From assembly GCA_031399165.1 (NCBI GenBank), contig JANNOO010000043.1, positions 62,001-126,000 on the forward strand: 64,000 bases of DNA. The letters are read 5' to 3'. A model generated the notes under the pieces. It made no database searches, was not told the DNA's origin, and saw only the letters and a program-made list of their open reading frames with translations. The stretch is from JAKFWI01 sp031399165. GTDB lineage: Bacteria > Pseudomonadota > Alphaproteobacteria > Caulobacterales > Aquidulcibacteraceae. A program made the position numbers and the translations under genes. Positions 27,109-35,720 of the stretch are shown here, piece after piece (position 1 is the first letter of the stretch; the number at the start of each line of letters is the position of its first letter).

Positions 27109-28358
27109 ACGATCCGGATCAGCGCGTGCTTGGTCTTGCCGCGCGACAGTTTGATCACGCCATCCACGACGTCATTCTCGGATAGGGTTTGCGCCGAAAC
27201 AAGCACGGTCATGTTGTTGGCGGCGATTGCGCCTTGCTCAATCAAGCGTTTGGCTTCGCCGTTTGACGCGGTAAGGCCGGCGCGGGTGAGCGCAACGGTC
27301 AAGCGCAAGCCGGTCTTTAATTCGTCTGCGCTTATTTCAATCGTAGGCAGGCCCGCAGCGGACCCGCCCAGTTCGAATGTCGCGTGCGCGGCGCCCTCGG
27401 CTTGCGCGGCCGCAGCGCGGCCGTGCAACAAGGTTGTCGCCTCGGTAGCGAGCACTTTTTTGGCTTCGTTGATCTCCGCGCCCTGCAGCGCTTCGAGGCG
27501 GGCGATCTCATCGAGCGGAAGGTCGGTGAACAGGCGCAGGAAACGCGCAACGTCCGCATCTTCGGTGTTGCGCCAGAACTGCCAGTATTCGTAAGGGCTG
27601 CGCAGATCCGGATTGAGCCACACGGCGCCATCGGCGGTCTTGCCCATCTTGGCGCCCGACGCGGTGGTGAGCAGCGGCGTGGTGAGGCCGAACAGGTCAG
27701 CGTCATGCATGCGGCGGCCGAGATCGACGCCGTTGACGATATTGCCCCATTGGTCGGAGCCGCCCATCTGCAAGCGGCAATCATAACGCTTATTGAGCTC
27801 GACGAAGTCGTACGCCTGAAGGATCATGTAATTAAATTCGATGAACGACAGCGGCTGCTCCCGGTCCAGACGCAGCTTGACGGAATCCATCGTTAGCATG
27901 CGGTTGATGGTAAAGTGCGGGCCGACGTCGCGGAGGAAGTCGATGTAGTTCAGCGGCAGCAGCCAGTCGGCGTTGTCGGCCATGATCGCGCCGGTCGGGC
28001 CGTCGCTGAACCTGAGGAATTTGCCGAAGGCGACCTTTTGCGATTCGCGATTAGCGGCGATGGTCTCGGGCGTGAGAATTTTGCGCGTCTCGTCCTTGCC
28101 GGAAGGGTCGCCGACCCGCGTCGTGCCGCCGCCCATCAACACAATCGGCCGGCCGCCGGCCTGCTGCAGCCGGCGCAGCATCATGATCGTCGCCAGATTG
28201 CCCACATGCAGGCTCGGCGCGGTAAGGTCGTAGCCAATATAGGCCGTGACGCTTTTTTCAGCGGCCTCATCGAGGCGCTCGAGATCCGTAATCTGATGGA
28301 TGTGTCCGCGCGCGGTCATCGTGCGGAGAAATTCTGAGCGAGGCTGATAAGCGGACAT
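27105..28358 (-). CDS. tyrS: Tyrosyl-tRNA synthetase
   Basis: A 417-residue class I aminoacyl-tRNA synthetase charging tRNA-Tyr. The HIGH-like motif is HVGN (51-54), the tyrosine pocket has YIGYDLTAPSLH, NYMILQAYDF and LQMGGSDQWGNI, and the KMSKS-like loop is GAKMGKT. An S4 RNA-binding domain closes the protein (SNGEAKRLIEQGAIAANN). Full length. Divergent from the DOMON-like gene over 114 bases in which I saw no clear promoter. Confidence 0.97.
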   Translation of the reverse strand: MSAYQPRSEFLRTMTARGHIHQITDLERLDEAAEKSVTAYIGYDLTAPSLHVGNLATIMMLRRLQQAGGRPIVLMGGGTTRVGDPSGKDETRKILTPETIAANRESQKVAFGKFLRFSDGPTGAIMADNADWLLPLNYIDFLRDVGPHFTINRMLTMDSVKLRLDREQPLSFIEFNYMILQAYDFVELNKRYDCRLQMGGSDQWGNIVNGVDLGRRMHDADLFGLTTPLLTTASGAKMGKTADGAVWLNPDLRSPYEYWQFWRNTEDADVARFLRLFTDLPLDEIARLEALQGAEINEAKKVLATEATTLLHGRAAAAQAEGAAHATFELGGSAAGLPTIEISADELKTGLRLTVALTRAGLTASNGEAKRLIEQGAIAANNMTVLVSAQTLSENDVVDGVIKLSRGKTKHALIRIV

Positions 28359-28472
28359 GCGCGCTTCCTAGACCATGGCGGCGGTTTCGGGAAACGGTCT
28401 GACAAGGGAAATCGGCAAGGCGCTTGGCGCACGGCGCCGTCTCGTGGCACTCAAGGCGGGAAAGGGAATCGC

Positions 28473-29009
28473 ATGGCGTCCTGGGGGCCGTTGAGGCTCG
28501 CGCTTCATCCTGACTCGCGCTGCCAGGCCGTTGAGCGAATCGACGTCCTGGTAGCTACGCCCGAGAGCGGCCGCCTCGCGCTCCGCTATGTGCTGACGGG
28601 CGATGTGGCCCGCTTAAAACTCCCCGAGTCGGCGCCTCCCGGGCGTGCGGATAAGCTCTGGACGCAGACTTGTTTTGAGGCGTTTGTGCGCGAGGAGGAG
28701 GGATATACCGAGTTCAACTTCTCTCCCTCTACGCAATGGGCGGCCTACCGCTTTGATCGCTATCGTGAAGGCATGCGAACGCTCGAGGTTCAGGCGCCGC
28801 ACATTGCCGCGCGCGCACAACCGCACGCCTATGAATTGAGCGCGACGATTCCGGCGCCCTCCGCGACGGCGCGGCTCGGTTTCTCCGTGGTGGTGCAACA
28901 AGATGACGGCGCGTTGTCTTACTGGGGGTTGGCGCATCCTCCGGGGAAGCCAGACTTCCACCACGACGACAGTTTTGCGTTTCAGCTTTCCACGGGGACG
29001 ACTGCATGA
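28473..29009 (+). CDS. DOMON-like domain protein
   Basis: A 178-residue soluble protein matching the bacterial DOMON-like beta-sandwich group: LRYVLTGDVARLKLPES, DKLWTQTCFEAFV, YTEFNFSPSTQWAAYRFDRYREGM and a C-terminal ALSYWGLAHPPGKPDFHHDDSF. DOMON folds bind haem or sugar in other proteins; no function is established for this group and no signal peptide is seen. AAGGGAA stands upstream of the ATG. The stop overlaps the start of the DUF1343 gene by four bases, so the two are coupled. Confidence 0.85.
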   Translation: MASWGPLRLALHPDSRCQAVERIDVLVATPESGRLALRYVLTGDVARLKLPESAPPGRADKLWTQTCFEAFVREEEGYTEFNFSPSTQWAAYRFDRYREGMRTLEVQAPHIAARAQPHAYELSATIPAPSATARLGFSVVVQQDDGALSYWGLAHPPGKPDFHHDDSFAFQLSTGTTA

Positions 29010-30208
29010 AGTTCGGCATCGACCGATTGCTGGCCGATCCGGCGCTGCGCGCGCCGCTGTCTGGCAAGCGGGTGGCGTTACTGGCGCACCCAGCGTCCGT
29101 TGTAGAGGATTTGACCCACTCGCTCGACGCCCTGGCTGCATGCAGCCACGTTCGAATTACCGCAGCGTTCGGCCCGCAGCACGGCATGCGCGGCGACAAG
29201 CAGGACAATATGATTGAATCGCAGGATTTCGATGATCCAGCGCTCGGCGTTCCGGTTTTCAGCCTTTACGGCGAGCAGCGCCGGCCCACCGGCCAAATGA
29301 TAAGCACGTTCGATGTGCTGCTGGTTGATATGCAGGATGTCGGCTGCCGCATCTACACGTTCATCACGACACTGCTCTACGTGCTTGAAGCGGCGGCCAA
29401 GGAAGGCAAGGCCGTGTGGGTTCTGGATCGGCCCAATCCCGCCGGCCGGCCAATCGAGGGACTGACGCTGCGCGCCGGTTGGGAGAGCTTCGTTGGCGCC
29501 GGACCGCTGCCAATGCGCCACGGGCTTACGCTAGGCGAACTGGGCCTCTGGTTCATCGACCACTTCAAACTTGATGTCGATTACCGTGTCATTGAGATGG
29601 AGAGCTATCGGCCCGATGACGCGCCCGGGTACGGTTGGCCGTTGGGCCAGCGCAGCTGGATCAACCCCAGTCCCAATGCGCCAAATCTTTCAATGGTTCG
29701 CGCTTATGCGGGCACGGTGATGCTTGAGGGCGCCACGCTTTCGGAAGGTCGCGGCACGACGCGTCCGCTCGAATTATTCGGCGCGCCGGATATTGATGCG
29801 CGCGCGATCATCGACGAAATGCGGCGGCTTGCGCCGCATTGGCTAGCGGGATGCCGCCTGCGCGATTGCTGGTTTGAACCCACGTTCCACAAGCATGCCG
29901 GCAGATTGTGCAACGGCGTACAAATTCACACCGACGATCCCAGTTATGATCATTCCGCGTTCAAGCCGTGGCGTGTGCAGGCGCTGGCGTTCAAGGCGAT
30001 CCGCGCGCTTTATCCGGATTACGATCTGTGGCGCGACTTTCCGTATGAGTACGCGTTCGGCAAATTGCCGATCGACGTGATCAACGCCAGTCCGCTGCTG
30101 CGTGAGTGGGTCGATGATGCGGCGGCGGCGCCGGGCGATCTCGATGCGCTGACCATTCCTGATGAAGCCGCCTGGGCCGAAGAGCGCCGCGCTTTTCTGC
30201 TCTATTGA
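29006..30208 (+). CDS. DUF1343 family protein, NamZ-like exo-N-acetylmuramidase candidate
   Basis: A 400-residue DUF1343 protein. The family includes NamZ, an exo-acting enzyme that releases N-acetylmuramic acid from peptidoglycan fragments. Family blocks are KRVALLAHPASV near 19-30, FGPQHGMRGDKQDNM with the conserved E-S-x-D following, FDVLLVDMQDVGCRIYTFITTLLYVLEAA, WVLDRPNPAGRPIEG, the LPMRHGLTLGELG block and LEGATLSEGRGTTRPLELFGAP. No signal peptide is visible, so a cytoplasmic role in murein recycling is possible here. It is coupled to the DOMON-like gene. Confidence 0.88.
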   Translation: MKFGIDRLLADPALRAPLSGKRVALLAHPASVVEDLTHSLDALAACSHVRITAAFGPQHGMRGDKQDNMIESQDFDDPALGVPVFSLYGEQRRPTGQMISTFDVLLVDMQDVGCRIYTFITTLLYVLEAAAKEGKAVWVLDRPNPAGRPIEGLTLRAGWESFVGAGPLPMRHGLTLGELGLWFIDHFKLDVDYRVIEMESYRPDDAPGYGWPLGQRSWINPSPNAPNLSMVRAYAGTVMLEGATLSEGRGTTRPLELFGAPDIDARAIIDEMRRLAPHWLAGCRLRDCWFEPTFHKHAGRLCNGVQIHTDDPSYDHSAFKPWRVQALAFKAIRALYPDYDLWRDFPYEYAFGKLPIDVINASPLLREWVDDAAAAPGDLDALTIPDEAAWAEERRAFLLY

Positions 30209-30266
30209 GGGAGCCAAACACGAAGTTGATGCGGTCTTGCGCAATCGAAATCAGGGATTTTTCGTC

Positions 30267-30287
30267 CGGCGCCGGCACGAGGCGCCG
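30267..30287. repeat. Inverted repeat between convergent genes
   Basis: CGGCGCC (30267-30273) and GGCGCCG (30281-30287) form a 7-bp stem with a 7-base loop in the 148-base gap between the DUF1343 and coq7 stop codons. No T-tract follows on either strand, so factor-independent termination is uncertain. Nothing else was seen in this gap. Confidence 0.35.
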
Positions 30288-30356
30288 CCCTCGGCCGTTC
30301 AACGAGAATTTCTCATACGCAGATCGTAACCAAAGATACCAGGCGCCGCCAGCCGG

Positions 30357-30923
30357 TCAAATCGCCTCGCTGGCTCTTATGGCCATTCGACACCCAAATT
30401 TGATCGCCGCGGAAAGGATCGGATAGCCAGGCGCCTCCTGCGCACCGTTCTCGATCGCAGTGTCTTTGTGCGCGATTTCGTCGGCGCGAAACCGTTCGAT
30501 CGTGGATTTCAGCGCCGGCTCATCCTCGCCCAGTTCGACGGCCTGGGCGGCGTAATGCTGTTCGATTACTTCTTCGACGGCGGCCGTGCAGGCGTGCGCC
30601 GCCTTTTCCCCCATCAGCGCAGTGGCGGCGCCAAGGCCGAAACCGGCGAGCCGCCAGAGCGGCGCCAGCGCCGTCGGCCGCACGCCGCGCTCTCGCACAA
30701 GCCGGTCAAACGTCTCAAGGTGGGTTTTCTCGCCGGCTTCCATTTCGGCAATAAGCGCGGCGGTTTCTGACTTGCCGCTGATGCGCTCGAACACCGCCCG
30801 CTGGCCACGATAGATTTGTACGGCGCCGAATTCGCCGGCGTGATCGACCCGGATCATGGCCTCCAGGCGGCGCGCACGTTCGCCAGGAGAGGCCGGCGCG
30901 GCGCGGTCAGTCGTTTCGGCCAA
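30357..30923 (-). CDS. coq7: Demethoxyubiquinone hydroxylase
   Basis: A 188-residue membrane-associated di-iron monooxygenase that performs the C6 hydroxylation in ubiquinone synthesis. The two EXXH halves are visible: IRVDHAGEFGAVQIYRGQ, AEMEAGEKTHLETF, VEEVIEQHYAAQ and FRADEIAHKDTA, which supply the carboxylate and histidine ligands. Length fits the short bacterial Coq7. Its start overlaps the dsbB stop by 17 bases, making it the last gene of the exoD-exoD-dsbB-coq7 group. DsbB passes electrons to quinone, so the pairing links quinone supply with disulfide formation, though that may be incidental. Confidence 0.95.
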   Translation of the reverse strand: MAETTDRAAPASPGERARRLEAMIRVDHAGEFGAVQIYRGQRAVFERISGKSETAALIAEMEAGEKTHLETFDRLVRERGVRPTALAPLWRLAGFGLGAATALMGEKAAHACTAAVEEVIEQHYAAQAVELGEDEPALKSTIERFRADEIAHKDTAIENGAQEAPGYPILSAAIKFGCRMAIRASEAI

Positions 30924-31437
30924 GGTCGTCTCCGTTTCGCGGCGTGAAGGCGGCGAGGAAACTCATTGCGGCCAAGCCGGCCGAGATGAGCGCATTATAA
31001 CCCGCCATCGATATTCCGGCGAGCCGCCAGGCTGCTTCCTCGCAGCTTTGCGGGCGCATCGGCTTGTTCAGCGCCTCGAGCAAATCTTCGGCGTTAAGCG
31101 GCCCGCCGAGGGCGCAGGTCGTTGGACCCGGCCAGAATTTCCACTCTGCGCCCGCATGATACACCGCCACAACCGTGCCGGTCAGGAAGACCAGCCCGAG
31201 CAGCACGTCTGCAACTTGAACATTCGATGGAAAGGTCTTCAGCAGCTTGCGCGCGGCGATTGCCGCCAAGGCCACAGCTATCGTCGCCCAATAGACCTCG
31301 CGCTGGCGCAGGCACAACAGGCACGGCTCGTAGCCAAAGGCCTGGAAGGCATGAGCGGCCGCCAGCATCCCTGCCGAAGCGATGAGTGCGGCAACGGGCC
31401 AATATCTGAGCAAGGGTGCAAACATTTGCACCACCAT
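30907..31437 (-). CDS. dsbB: Disulfide bond formation protein DsbB
   Basis: A 176-residue inner-membrane protein with four transmembrane helices that re-oxidises DsbA and passes electrons to quinone. The first periplasmic loop has Cys39-Leu-Leu-Cys42 followed by RQREVYW, and the second loop carries Cys108 and Cys132. I start it at MVVQMFAPLL (31437); an upstream in-frame ATG at 31527 lies inside the preceding gene and adds a basic stretch. The partner thioredoxin-fold protein is at 11.1-11.8 kb. Confidence 0.93.
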   Translation of the reverse strand: MVVQMFAPLLRYWPVAALIASAGMLAAAHAFQAFGYEPCLLCLRQREVYWATIAVALAAIAARKLLKTFPSNVQVADVLLGLVFLTGTVVAVYHAGAEWKFWPGPTTCALGGPLNAEDLLEALNKPMRPQSCEEAAWRLAGISMAGYNALISAGLAAMSFLAAFTPRNGDDLGRND

Positions 31438-31478
31438 AAGCGCGTCTGAGGCGGCGGAAACGCGGCGTCGCGACGCGC

Positions 31479-32141
31479 TTAGCGGGTGGAATGGTCGTCC
31501 GGCAAGAGAGGAGAAGGCTCCAGCCATTCAGACAGCCAGGGCAAAGCCCCTGCGGCCCATGGACCAGCGAAGGGCGCTCCGGCAGCTGCACCGGCCGTAA
31601 GGGTCAGGACGTAACAGCTTGCGCCGAAACAAAGCGCCAGCCCCGCCATGGCGCCCACGCCGTCCTTTTGCGCCAAGCCCAGGCCGAGCACGATGAGCGC
31701 GAGGCCGAGGAGATAGTGGGTGGTCGGCAAGAGCGCGGCGAGCCCGGCAAGGATAAGCGCAATCGCCGCAGCATAAACCGCCGGGCCGGAGACAAAGTCA
31801 GGCAGGCGCGGATGAGTAATTGCGCTGAGCCAACCTTGTTTCTCAAACGCAGACGCTGCGCGTTCAATGTCTGGCTTGGCGATGGTCCGGCTGCCGATCA
31901 GCGGTGTCGGGGCGGCTTTGGCGGCGACCAGGCCCCAGCCCGAGGCGAGCAGCAGCAGTCCGGCCAGTTGCGGTAGCACCCATTTTACCGGAATGAGCAG
32001 GATCAGCCCCAGGACAAGCGCGAGCACGCCGTGCGCGCGGCTTCCCAGGGCGGCGGCGATATCGCGCACCTTGGCGCGGTCGATCGCGGCTGTTCGCAAG
32101 GCTGCGCCAAAAGGTTCTTGCGCGGAGGAGAATTCGGTCAT
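31479..32141 (-). CDS. ExoD family membrane protein (second copy)
   Basis: A 220-residue polytopic membrane protein of the exopolysaccharide synthesis ExoD family. It opens ALRTAAIDRAKVRDIAAALGSRAHGVLALVLGLILLIP, the conserved N-terminal block, and has about five hydrophobic helices. ATG 32141 overlaps the stop codon of the preceding exoD copy (ATGA). ExoD of rhizobia affects exopolysaccharide production and alkaline tolerance, but its molecular role is not known. It has diverged strongly from its upstream paralogue. Confidence 0.8.
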   Translation of the reverse strand: MTEFSSAQEPFGAALRTAAIDRAKVRDIAAALGSRAHGVLALVLGLILLIPVKWVLPQLAGLLLLASGWGLVAAKAAPTPLIGSRTIAKPDIERAASAFEKQGWLSAITHPRLPDFVSGPAVYAAAIALILAGLAALLPTTHYLLGLALIVLGLGLAQKDGVGAMAGLALCFGASCYVLTLTAGAAAGAPFAGPWAAGALPWLSEWLEPSPLLPDDHSTR

Positions 32142-32803
32142 CGCCCAACCCATTGCAGCAACCACGGCGCCTGTTCGCGCACAAAGTCCACGGCGAATCC
32201 GGCGCCAAAAAAGAGCCCTGCCACGAGAGCGCCAAGAAGCAAGATCCACCCTGAAGCGACCATCGCGCCTACAAACACGAACACGCCATCACGTTGAATA
32301 ATCCCCAGCGCGAGCAGGGTCAGGGCAATCGACGGAATTGTGTTTGTGATCGGCAGCATCACGGTAATTGCAGCCAGCGCCATGATCAAAGCCGCCAGCC
32401 GCTCTCCGAGGCCCGTCGCCAGGAACGTCAGCCGGGGCCGCGCCAGCGTCTCGGTCCAGCGCAAGCGTTTGCCGGCAAATCCCGCTATCGCTGAAATCCA
32501 GCTTTTCTTGACGTGCGCACGCGTGAACCATCCAGGCAGCCAAGGCTCACGCCTGCCTACCAATACCTGCACCGCCAACAGAAAGATCGGGATCGCGATG
32601 ATCTGAGCGCCGGGCAGCGCCGGCACGAGGCACGGGATCGCCAAAAGCAGGATAAGCAAGCCGAAGGCGCGCTCATCCAGCCGATCGATGATTCCGGCCA
32701 CTTTGATCCCATCCGCGCCGGTCGCGCCGTCAATAGCCTGAAGCACATTGATAAAGCTTCGGCTGGGATCGTCCCGGACGGCGCCTGCAGTGGATGACAT
32801 CAT
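32138..32803 (-). CDS. ExoD family membrane protein (first copy)
   Basis: A 221-residue paralogue of the next gene with a better-conserved ExoD pattern: FINVLQAIDGATGADGIKVAGIIDRLDERAFGLLILLLAIPCLVPALPG, then ITVMLPITNTIPSIALTLLALGIIQRDGVFV. The start is set at ATG 32803 (a second ATG at 32800), since the frame further upstream would run through the tRNA-Leu gene. It heads the minus-strand operon exoD-exoD-dsbB-coq7. Confidence 0.85.
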   Translation of the reverse strand: MMSSTAGAVRDDPSRSFINVLQAIDGATGADGIKVAGIIDRLDERAFGLLILLLAIPCLVPALPGAQIIAIPIFLLAVQVLVGRREPWLPGWFTRAHVKKSWISAIAGFAGKRLRWTETLARPRLTFLATGLGERLAALIMALAAITVMLPITNTIPSIALTLLALGIIQRDGVFVFVGAMVASGWILLLGALVAGLFFGAGFAVDFVREQAPWLLQWVGR

Positions 32804-32819
32804 GGCCTTCGGATCAGAT

Positions 32820-32847
32820 TTGACAGATGCATTGCAAGTCTCATAAC
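32820..32847 (+). promoter_or_regulatory. Probable sigma-70-type promoter of tRNA-Leu
   Basis: A consensus -35 box TTGACA (32820-32825) is followed after 16 bases by CATAAC (32842-32847), four of six matches to TATAAT. Transcription would start near 32854, leaving a leader of about 15 bases before the tRNA. Confidence 0.6.
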
Positions 32848-32868
32848 GCTGCCCGCGCGCCCAGGGGA

Positions 32869-32955
32869 GCCCCAGTGGCGGAATCGGTAGACGCAGCAGA
32901 CTCAAAATCTGCCGTTCGCAAGGACGTGCCCGTTCGACTCGGGCCTGGGGCACCA
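32869..32955 (+). tRNA. tRNA-Leu (CAA)
   Basis: An 87-base type II tRNA. The acceptor arms GCCCCAG (32869-32875) and CTGGGGC (32945-32951) pair fully; the anticodon stem GCAGA/TCTGC encloses loop CTCAAAA, giving anticodon CAA for Leu UUG. A variable arm typical of leucine tRNAs follows, the T loop reads TTCGACT, and CCA is encoded (32953-32955). The last base directly abuts the stop codon of the TonB-dependent receptor on the opposite strand. Confidence 0.96.
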
Positions 32956-35058
32956 TCACTTGCGCCAAGCCAATCCGATGCGAAGGCGGCGCGGCGCGGC
33001 GAAGCTTTCGACGCCATCGCCGGTTTGTGCGATTTCAACCTCTGCGTCGGTTAGGTTATCGACGGCGGCAAACAAGCTCATCTGGTTTGAGACCGAGAGG
33101 TCCGTGCGCGCATTCACCGTCAGCGCCGGTTGCAGGGCCCTCGTGTTTTGGTCGTCGTCCCAGCGTTCGCTTTCATAGACGGCGTCGACAGCCAGCGCTA
33201 CGCGTTCAGTGGCGCGCCAGCGCGCGCCAGCGCTGGCGCTGAACCGGGGTGTTTGCGCAGGGCGCAGGCCGGTGAGCTGAGGCGCGGCGGCGTGTCCATC
33301 GATCCGCGCGCCGGTGTAGTTGAAGGCAGCGCTCAGGCGCAGCGCTTCGCCAAAATTCTGGGATATCTGACCCTCCACGCCTAGCGCTTCGATCTCGCCG
33401 GCGTTCTGCCGCTGCCGCAATACGCCGCCAGCGGGGATGAAGCCTGCAATGGCATATGTGCCCGGCCCGCCGATCGTCACGTTGGCGATCGCGTCTTCGA
33501 GGCGATTGGCGAAAAAGTTGAGGTTCCATGCGCCATTCTGCGCATCGCGCCCAAAACCGAGTTCGACGCCGTAGAGTTTTTCCGGATCAAGTGCTGAATT
33601 CGCTTCTGTGACGTCATTGCCGACGCGGAATGGGCGATGCAGCTCATTCAGCGTGGCCGGACGAAAGCCGCTATAGGCGCCGGCGCGCACATAGAGTTTA
33701 TCACCGATGGCGCGGCGCAAGGCCAGGCGCGCCGTAGGGTTGACGCCATCAGCGTCCCGCGCGCGGCTATCAAGCGTAACCGCGCCGGTTGCGAGATCGG
33801 ATTCGATTCGCTTGGCTTCAGTTGAGCGCCACGCGTCTAGCCGTATTCCGCCTGTTAGCAGCCAGTCGGTCTCATCCCTGGTCGCCTCGGCGTAGACGCC
33901 GCCGACAAACGACTCGCCGCCAGCGATGCGATTGCGCGTGAACGCGCCGCTCATGTAGCGGAAGCGCTCACGCGTTTCGCCTTGCGCCCAGCGCGCGTCC
34001 GCGCCGACTTCGAAAGAATAGATGGAGCGCAGCCAACGCACGGCGGCGTTTGCGCCATAACCGTCGGCCGGTGTTTCATATTGGTCGTTCGCGGGCGTGG
34101 CCGTGGCGCGGTTTGCGTTGATTGGCACGGATACGGAAGAGTTACTAAGATCAGAACCGCGCCACCACGTCTGGAATCGCCAGCCGATTACATGGTCCTC
34201 GGGCGGCGCGGCGATGGAAAAGCTGGCTGTAGTTCCCGAGGCTTCGGACTCGGCGCCGTTGAGGCCGGAATTGCGGCTTTCTTCGAAAGCTGAGATGCGC
34301 AGCGAAGCGGTGGCCCGTCCGGCGTCAGCGGAAAGGCGGGCGGCGCCGTTCAGGGCGCGCAGTGAAAGCGAAGCATCGGCGCCGCCGCGGCCCTCGCGAA
34401 CAGGCGTCCAGCTGCCGCCGCTTTCCGATGTGAGGTTGGCAAAAACGCGGCCCGGGCCGACAGGCAGGGCGCCGGCGATAGCTGAACGGCCATAACCGTT
34501 CTCACTGGCGACATGTTCGCCGCTAAAGCCCGGGTCGTCGCTTTTTTCTTCGAGCAAGATCACGCCTGTGAGCGCACCCGCGCCATAGGGTCCGGCGCCT
34601 GCGCCACGGACAATTCGCGCAGCGCCGATTGCTTCCGGCGGCAGGGCGCTCCAGAGCACCCAGCCGCCGAACGGATCGTTCTGCGGCGCGCCATCAAGCG
34701 TCACCAATGCGCGTCCGGCGCCGCTGCCGGCTATGCCGCGCACCGATATGCCCTGCGTTGTGGGATTGGCGCCGGCGCTCGATACGCGCCGGAACAATTG
34801 CACGCCGGGTGTGCTGGTAAGCGCCGTATCGAGCCGGTCGCTTGCAGCGAGCATTTCAGGACTGATCTCAACCGTAGAAAACGCCCTGTCGCCCGAAGCT
34901 GCGGGGAGGCGCGCGGCGCGCACTTCTACCGTCTCCAATTGTTGCGCGAGGGCGGGTGAAATGCCCAATGCAGCGGAAGCGCAGGCCCAGTGCAGACCGG
35001 CGCGGCATAGGTTCAACACCACAACAGACTGCAATTTATTCGGGCTCTTCGGGAGCAT
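32956..35058 (-). CDS. TonB-dependent outer-membrane receptor
   Basis: A 700-residue outer-membrane transporter. A signal peptide ends near ALAQQ; the plug domain follows (STVEISPEMLAASDRLDTAL, TPGVQLFRR, TTQGISVRGIAGSGAGRALVTLDG, RIVRGAGAGPYGAGALTGVI), then a 22-strand barrel with GAYSGFRPATLNELHRPF, LYGVELGFGRD and the terminal aromatic-basic strand LRIGLAWRK. The plug and barrel resemble siderophore or vitamin B12 receptors; ligand is unknown. AAGGG stands before the ATG. It is in a two-gene unit behind the SRPBCC gene (9-base gap). No cobalamin riboswitch is present. Confidence 0.9.
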   Translation of the reverse strand: MLPKSPNKLQSVVVLNLCRAGLHWACASAALGISPALAQQLETVEVRAARLPAASGDRAFSTVEISPEMLAASDRLDTALTSTPGVQLFRRVSSAGANPTTQGISVRGIAGSGAGRALVTLDGAPQNDPFGGWVLWSALPPEAIGAARIVRGAGAGPYGAGALTGVILLEEKSDDPGFSGEHVASENGYGRSAIAGALPVGPGRVFANLTSESGGSWTPVREGRGGADASLSLRALNGAARLSADAGRATASLRISAFEESRNSGLNGAESEASGTTASFSIAAPPEDHVIGWRFQTWWRGSDLSNSSVSVPINANRATATPANDQYETPADGYGANAAVRWLRSIYSFEVGADARWAQGETRERFRYMSGAFTRNRIAGGESFVGGVYAEATRDETDWLLTGGIRLDAWRSTEAKRIESDLATGAVTLDSRARDADGVNPTARLALRRAIGDKLYVRAGAYSGFRPATLNELHRPFRVGNDVTEANSALDPEKLYGVELGFGRDAQNGAWNLNFFANRLEDAIANVTIGGPGTYAIAGFIPAGGVLRQRQNAGEIEALGVEGQISQNFGEALRLSAAFNYTGARIDGHAAAPQLTGLRPAQTPRFSASAGARWRATERVALAVDAVYESERWDDDQNTRALQPALTVNARTDLSVSNQMSLFAAVDNLTDAEVEIAQTGDGVESFAAPRRLRIGLAWRK

Positions 35059-35067
35059 CGCAAACCC

Positions 35068-35616
35068 TTACTTTTCCGCCGCCGCCTTCATATTCGCCAA
35101 GCCCGCTTCGAAATCCTTGCCGATCATTTTTTCCATGTTCATCATCAGCCCCAACACCTTGGACATGAAAGGATTGGGCCCATACATTGTCCATGTCACG
35201 TTCGTCGCCGCGCCGGCAGGTTCGAGAGAAAACTCGGTGAAATTTTGCGCCTTGAACGGCTTCAGGAAGTCGAGTTTGACGAGCACGCGATTTGATGGCG
35301 TGGTTTCCAGGATTTCCATCCGCCCTTCGCCGACCTTATTGTTGCCTTCCCAGGCATAAACCGCGCCTGGACCGGCTGGTGCGCCGCTATAGGTGCGCTT
35401 TTGGCCAGGATCGAGTTTTTCCCAAGGCGACCAAGTTTGCCATGCGTGAAAATCGTTGATGAGGGGAAAAATCTTATCGGGCGCCGCGTTGATCATCGCG
35501 CGGCGTTCATAACGGAACGTTCCGGGCAGATTCGACACGTGCGCAATCAGGCCAGCGGCGACTGCGATCAGTAAAAGCACCACGAAGAATACAAGCTCAG
35601 CCACGGCGCGCTTCAA
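35068..35616 (-). CDS. Membrane-anchored SRPBCC (START-like) domain protein
   Basis: A 182-residue protein with an N-terminal transmembrane helix (about 7-27) and a polyketide cyclase/START-like SRPBCC domain: YERRAMINAAPDKIFPLINDFHAWQTWSPWEKLDP, GPGAVYAWEGNNKVGEGRMEI and VTWTMYGPNPFMSKV. The fold has a hydrophobic ligand cavity. The start codon is a TTG at 35616, supported by GGAG about eight bases before it. It is the first gene of a unit with the TonB receptor; a shared substrate is possible but not shown. Confidence 0.85.
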   Translation of the reverse strand: MKRAVAELVFFVVLLLIAVAAGLIAHVSNLPGTFRYERRAMINAAPDKIFPLINDFHAWQTWSPWEKLDPGQKRTYSGAPAGPGAVYAWEGNNKVGEGRMEILETTPSNRVLVKLDFLKPFKAQNFTEFSLEPAGAATNVTWTMYGPNPFMSKVLGLMMNMEKMIGKDFEAGLANMKAAAEK

Positions 35617-35675
35617 GCAATTCGTGTCTCCGAAAGCAGTTGCAATTCCAAGTCAGCGGTTTCGCAACCATCCAG

Positions 35676-35703
35676 CGCTGTCAGCAATGACCGGTCAACA
35701 GCG
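35676..35703. promoter_or_regulatory. Nested inverted repeat upstream of the SRPBCC-receptor unit
   Basis: CGCTGT (35676-35681) and ACAGCG (35698-35703) flank the perfect palindrome TGACCGGTCA (35688-35697). It lies between the gshB stop and the SRPBCC start, about 60-90 bases before the latter, where an operator or attenuator of the receptor operon would be expected. Confidence 0.35.
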
Positions 35704-35720
35704 AAAAACGCGCTACTACC

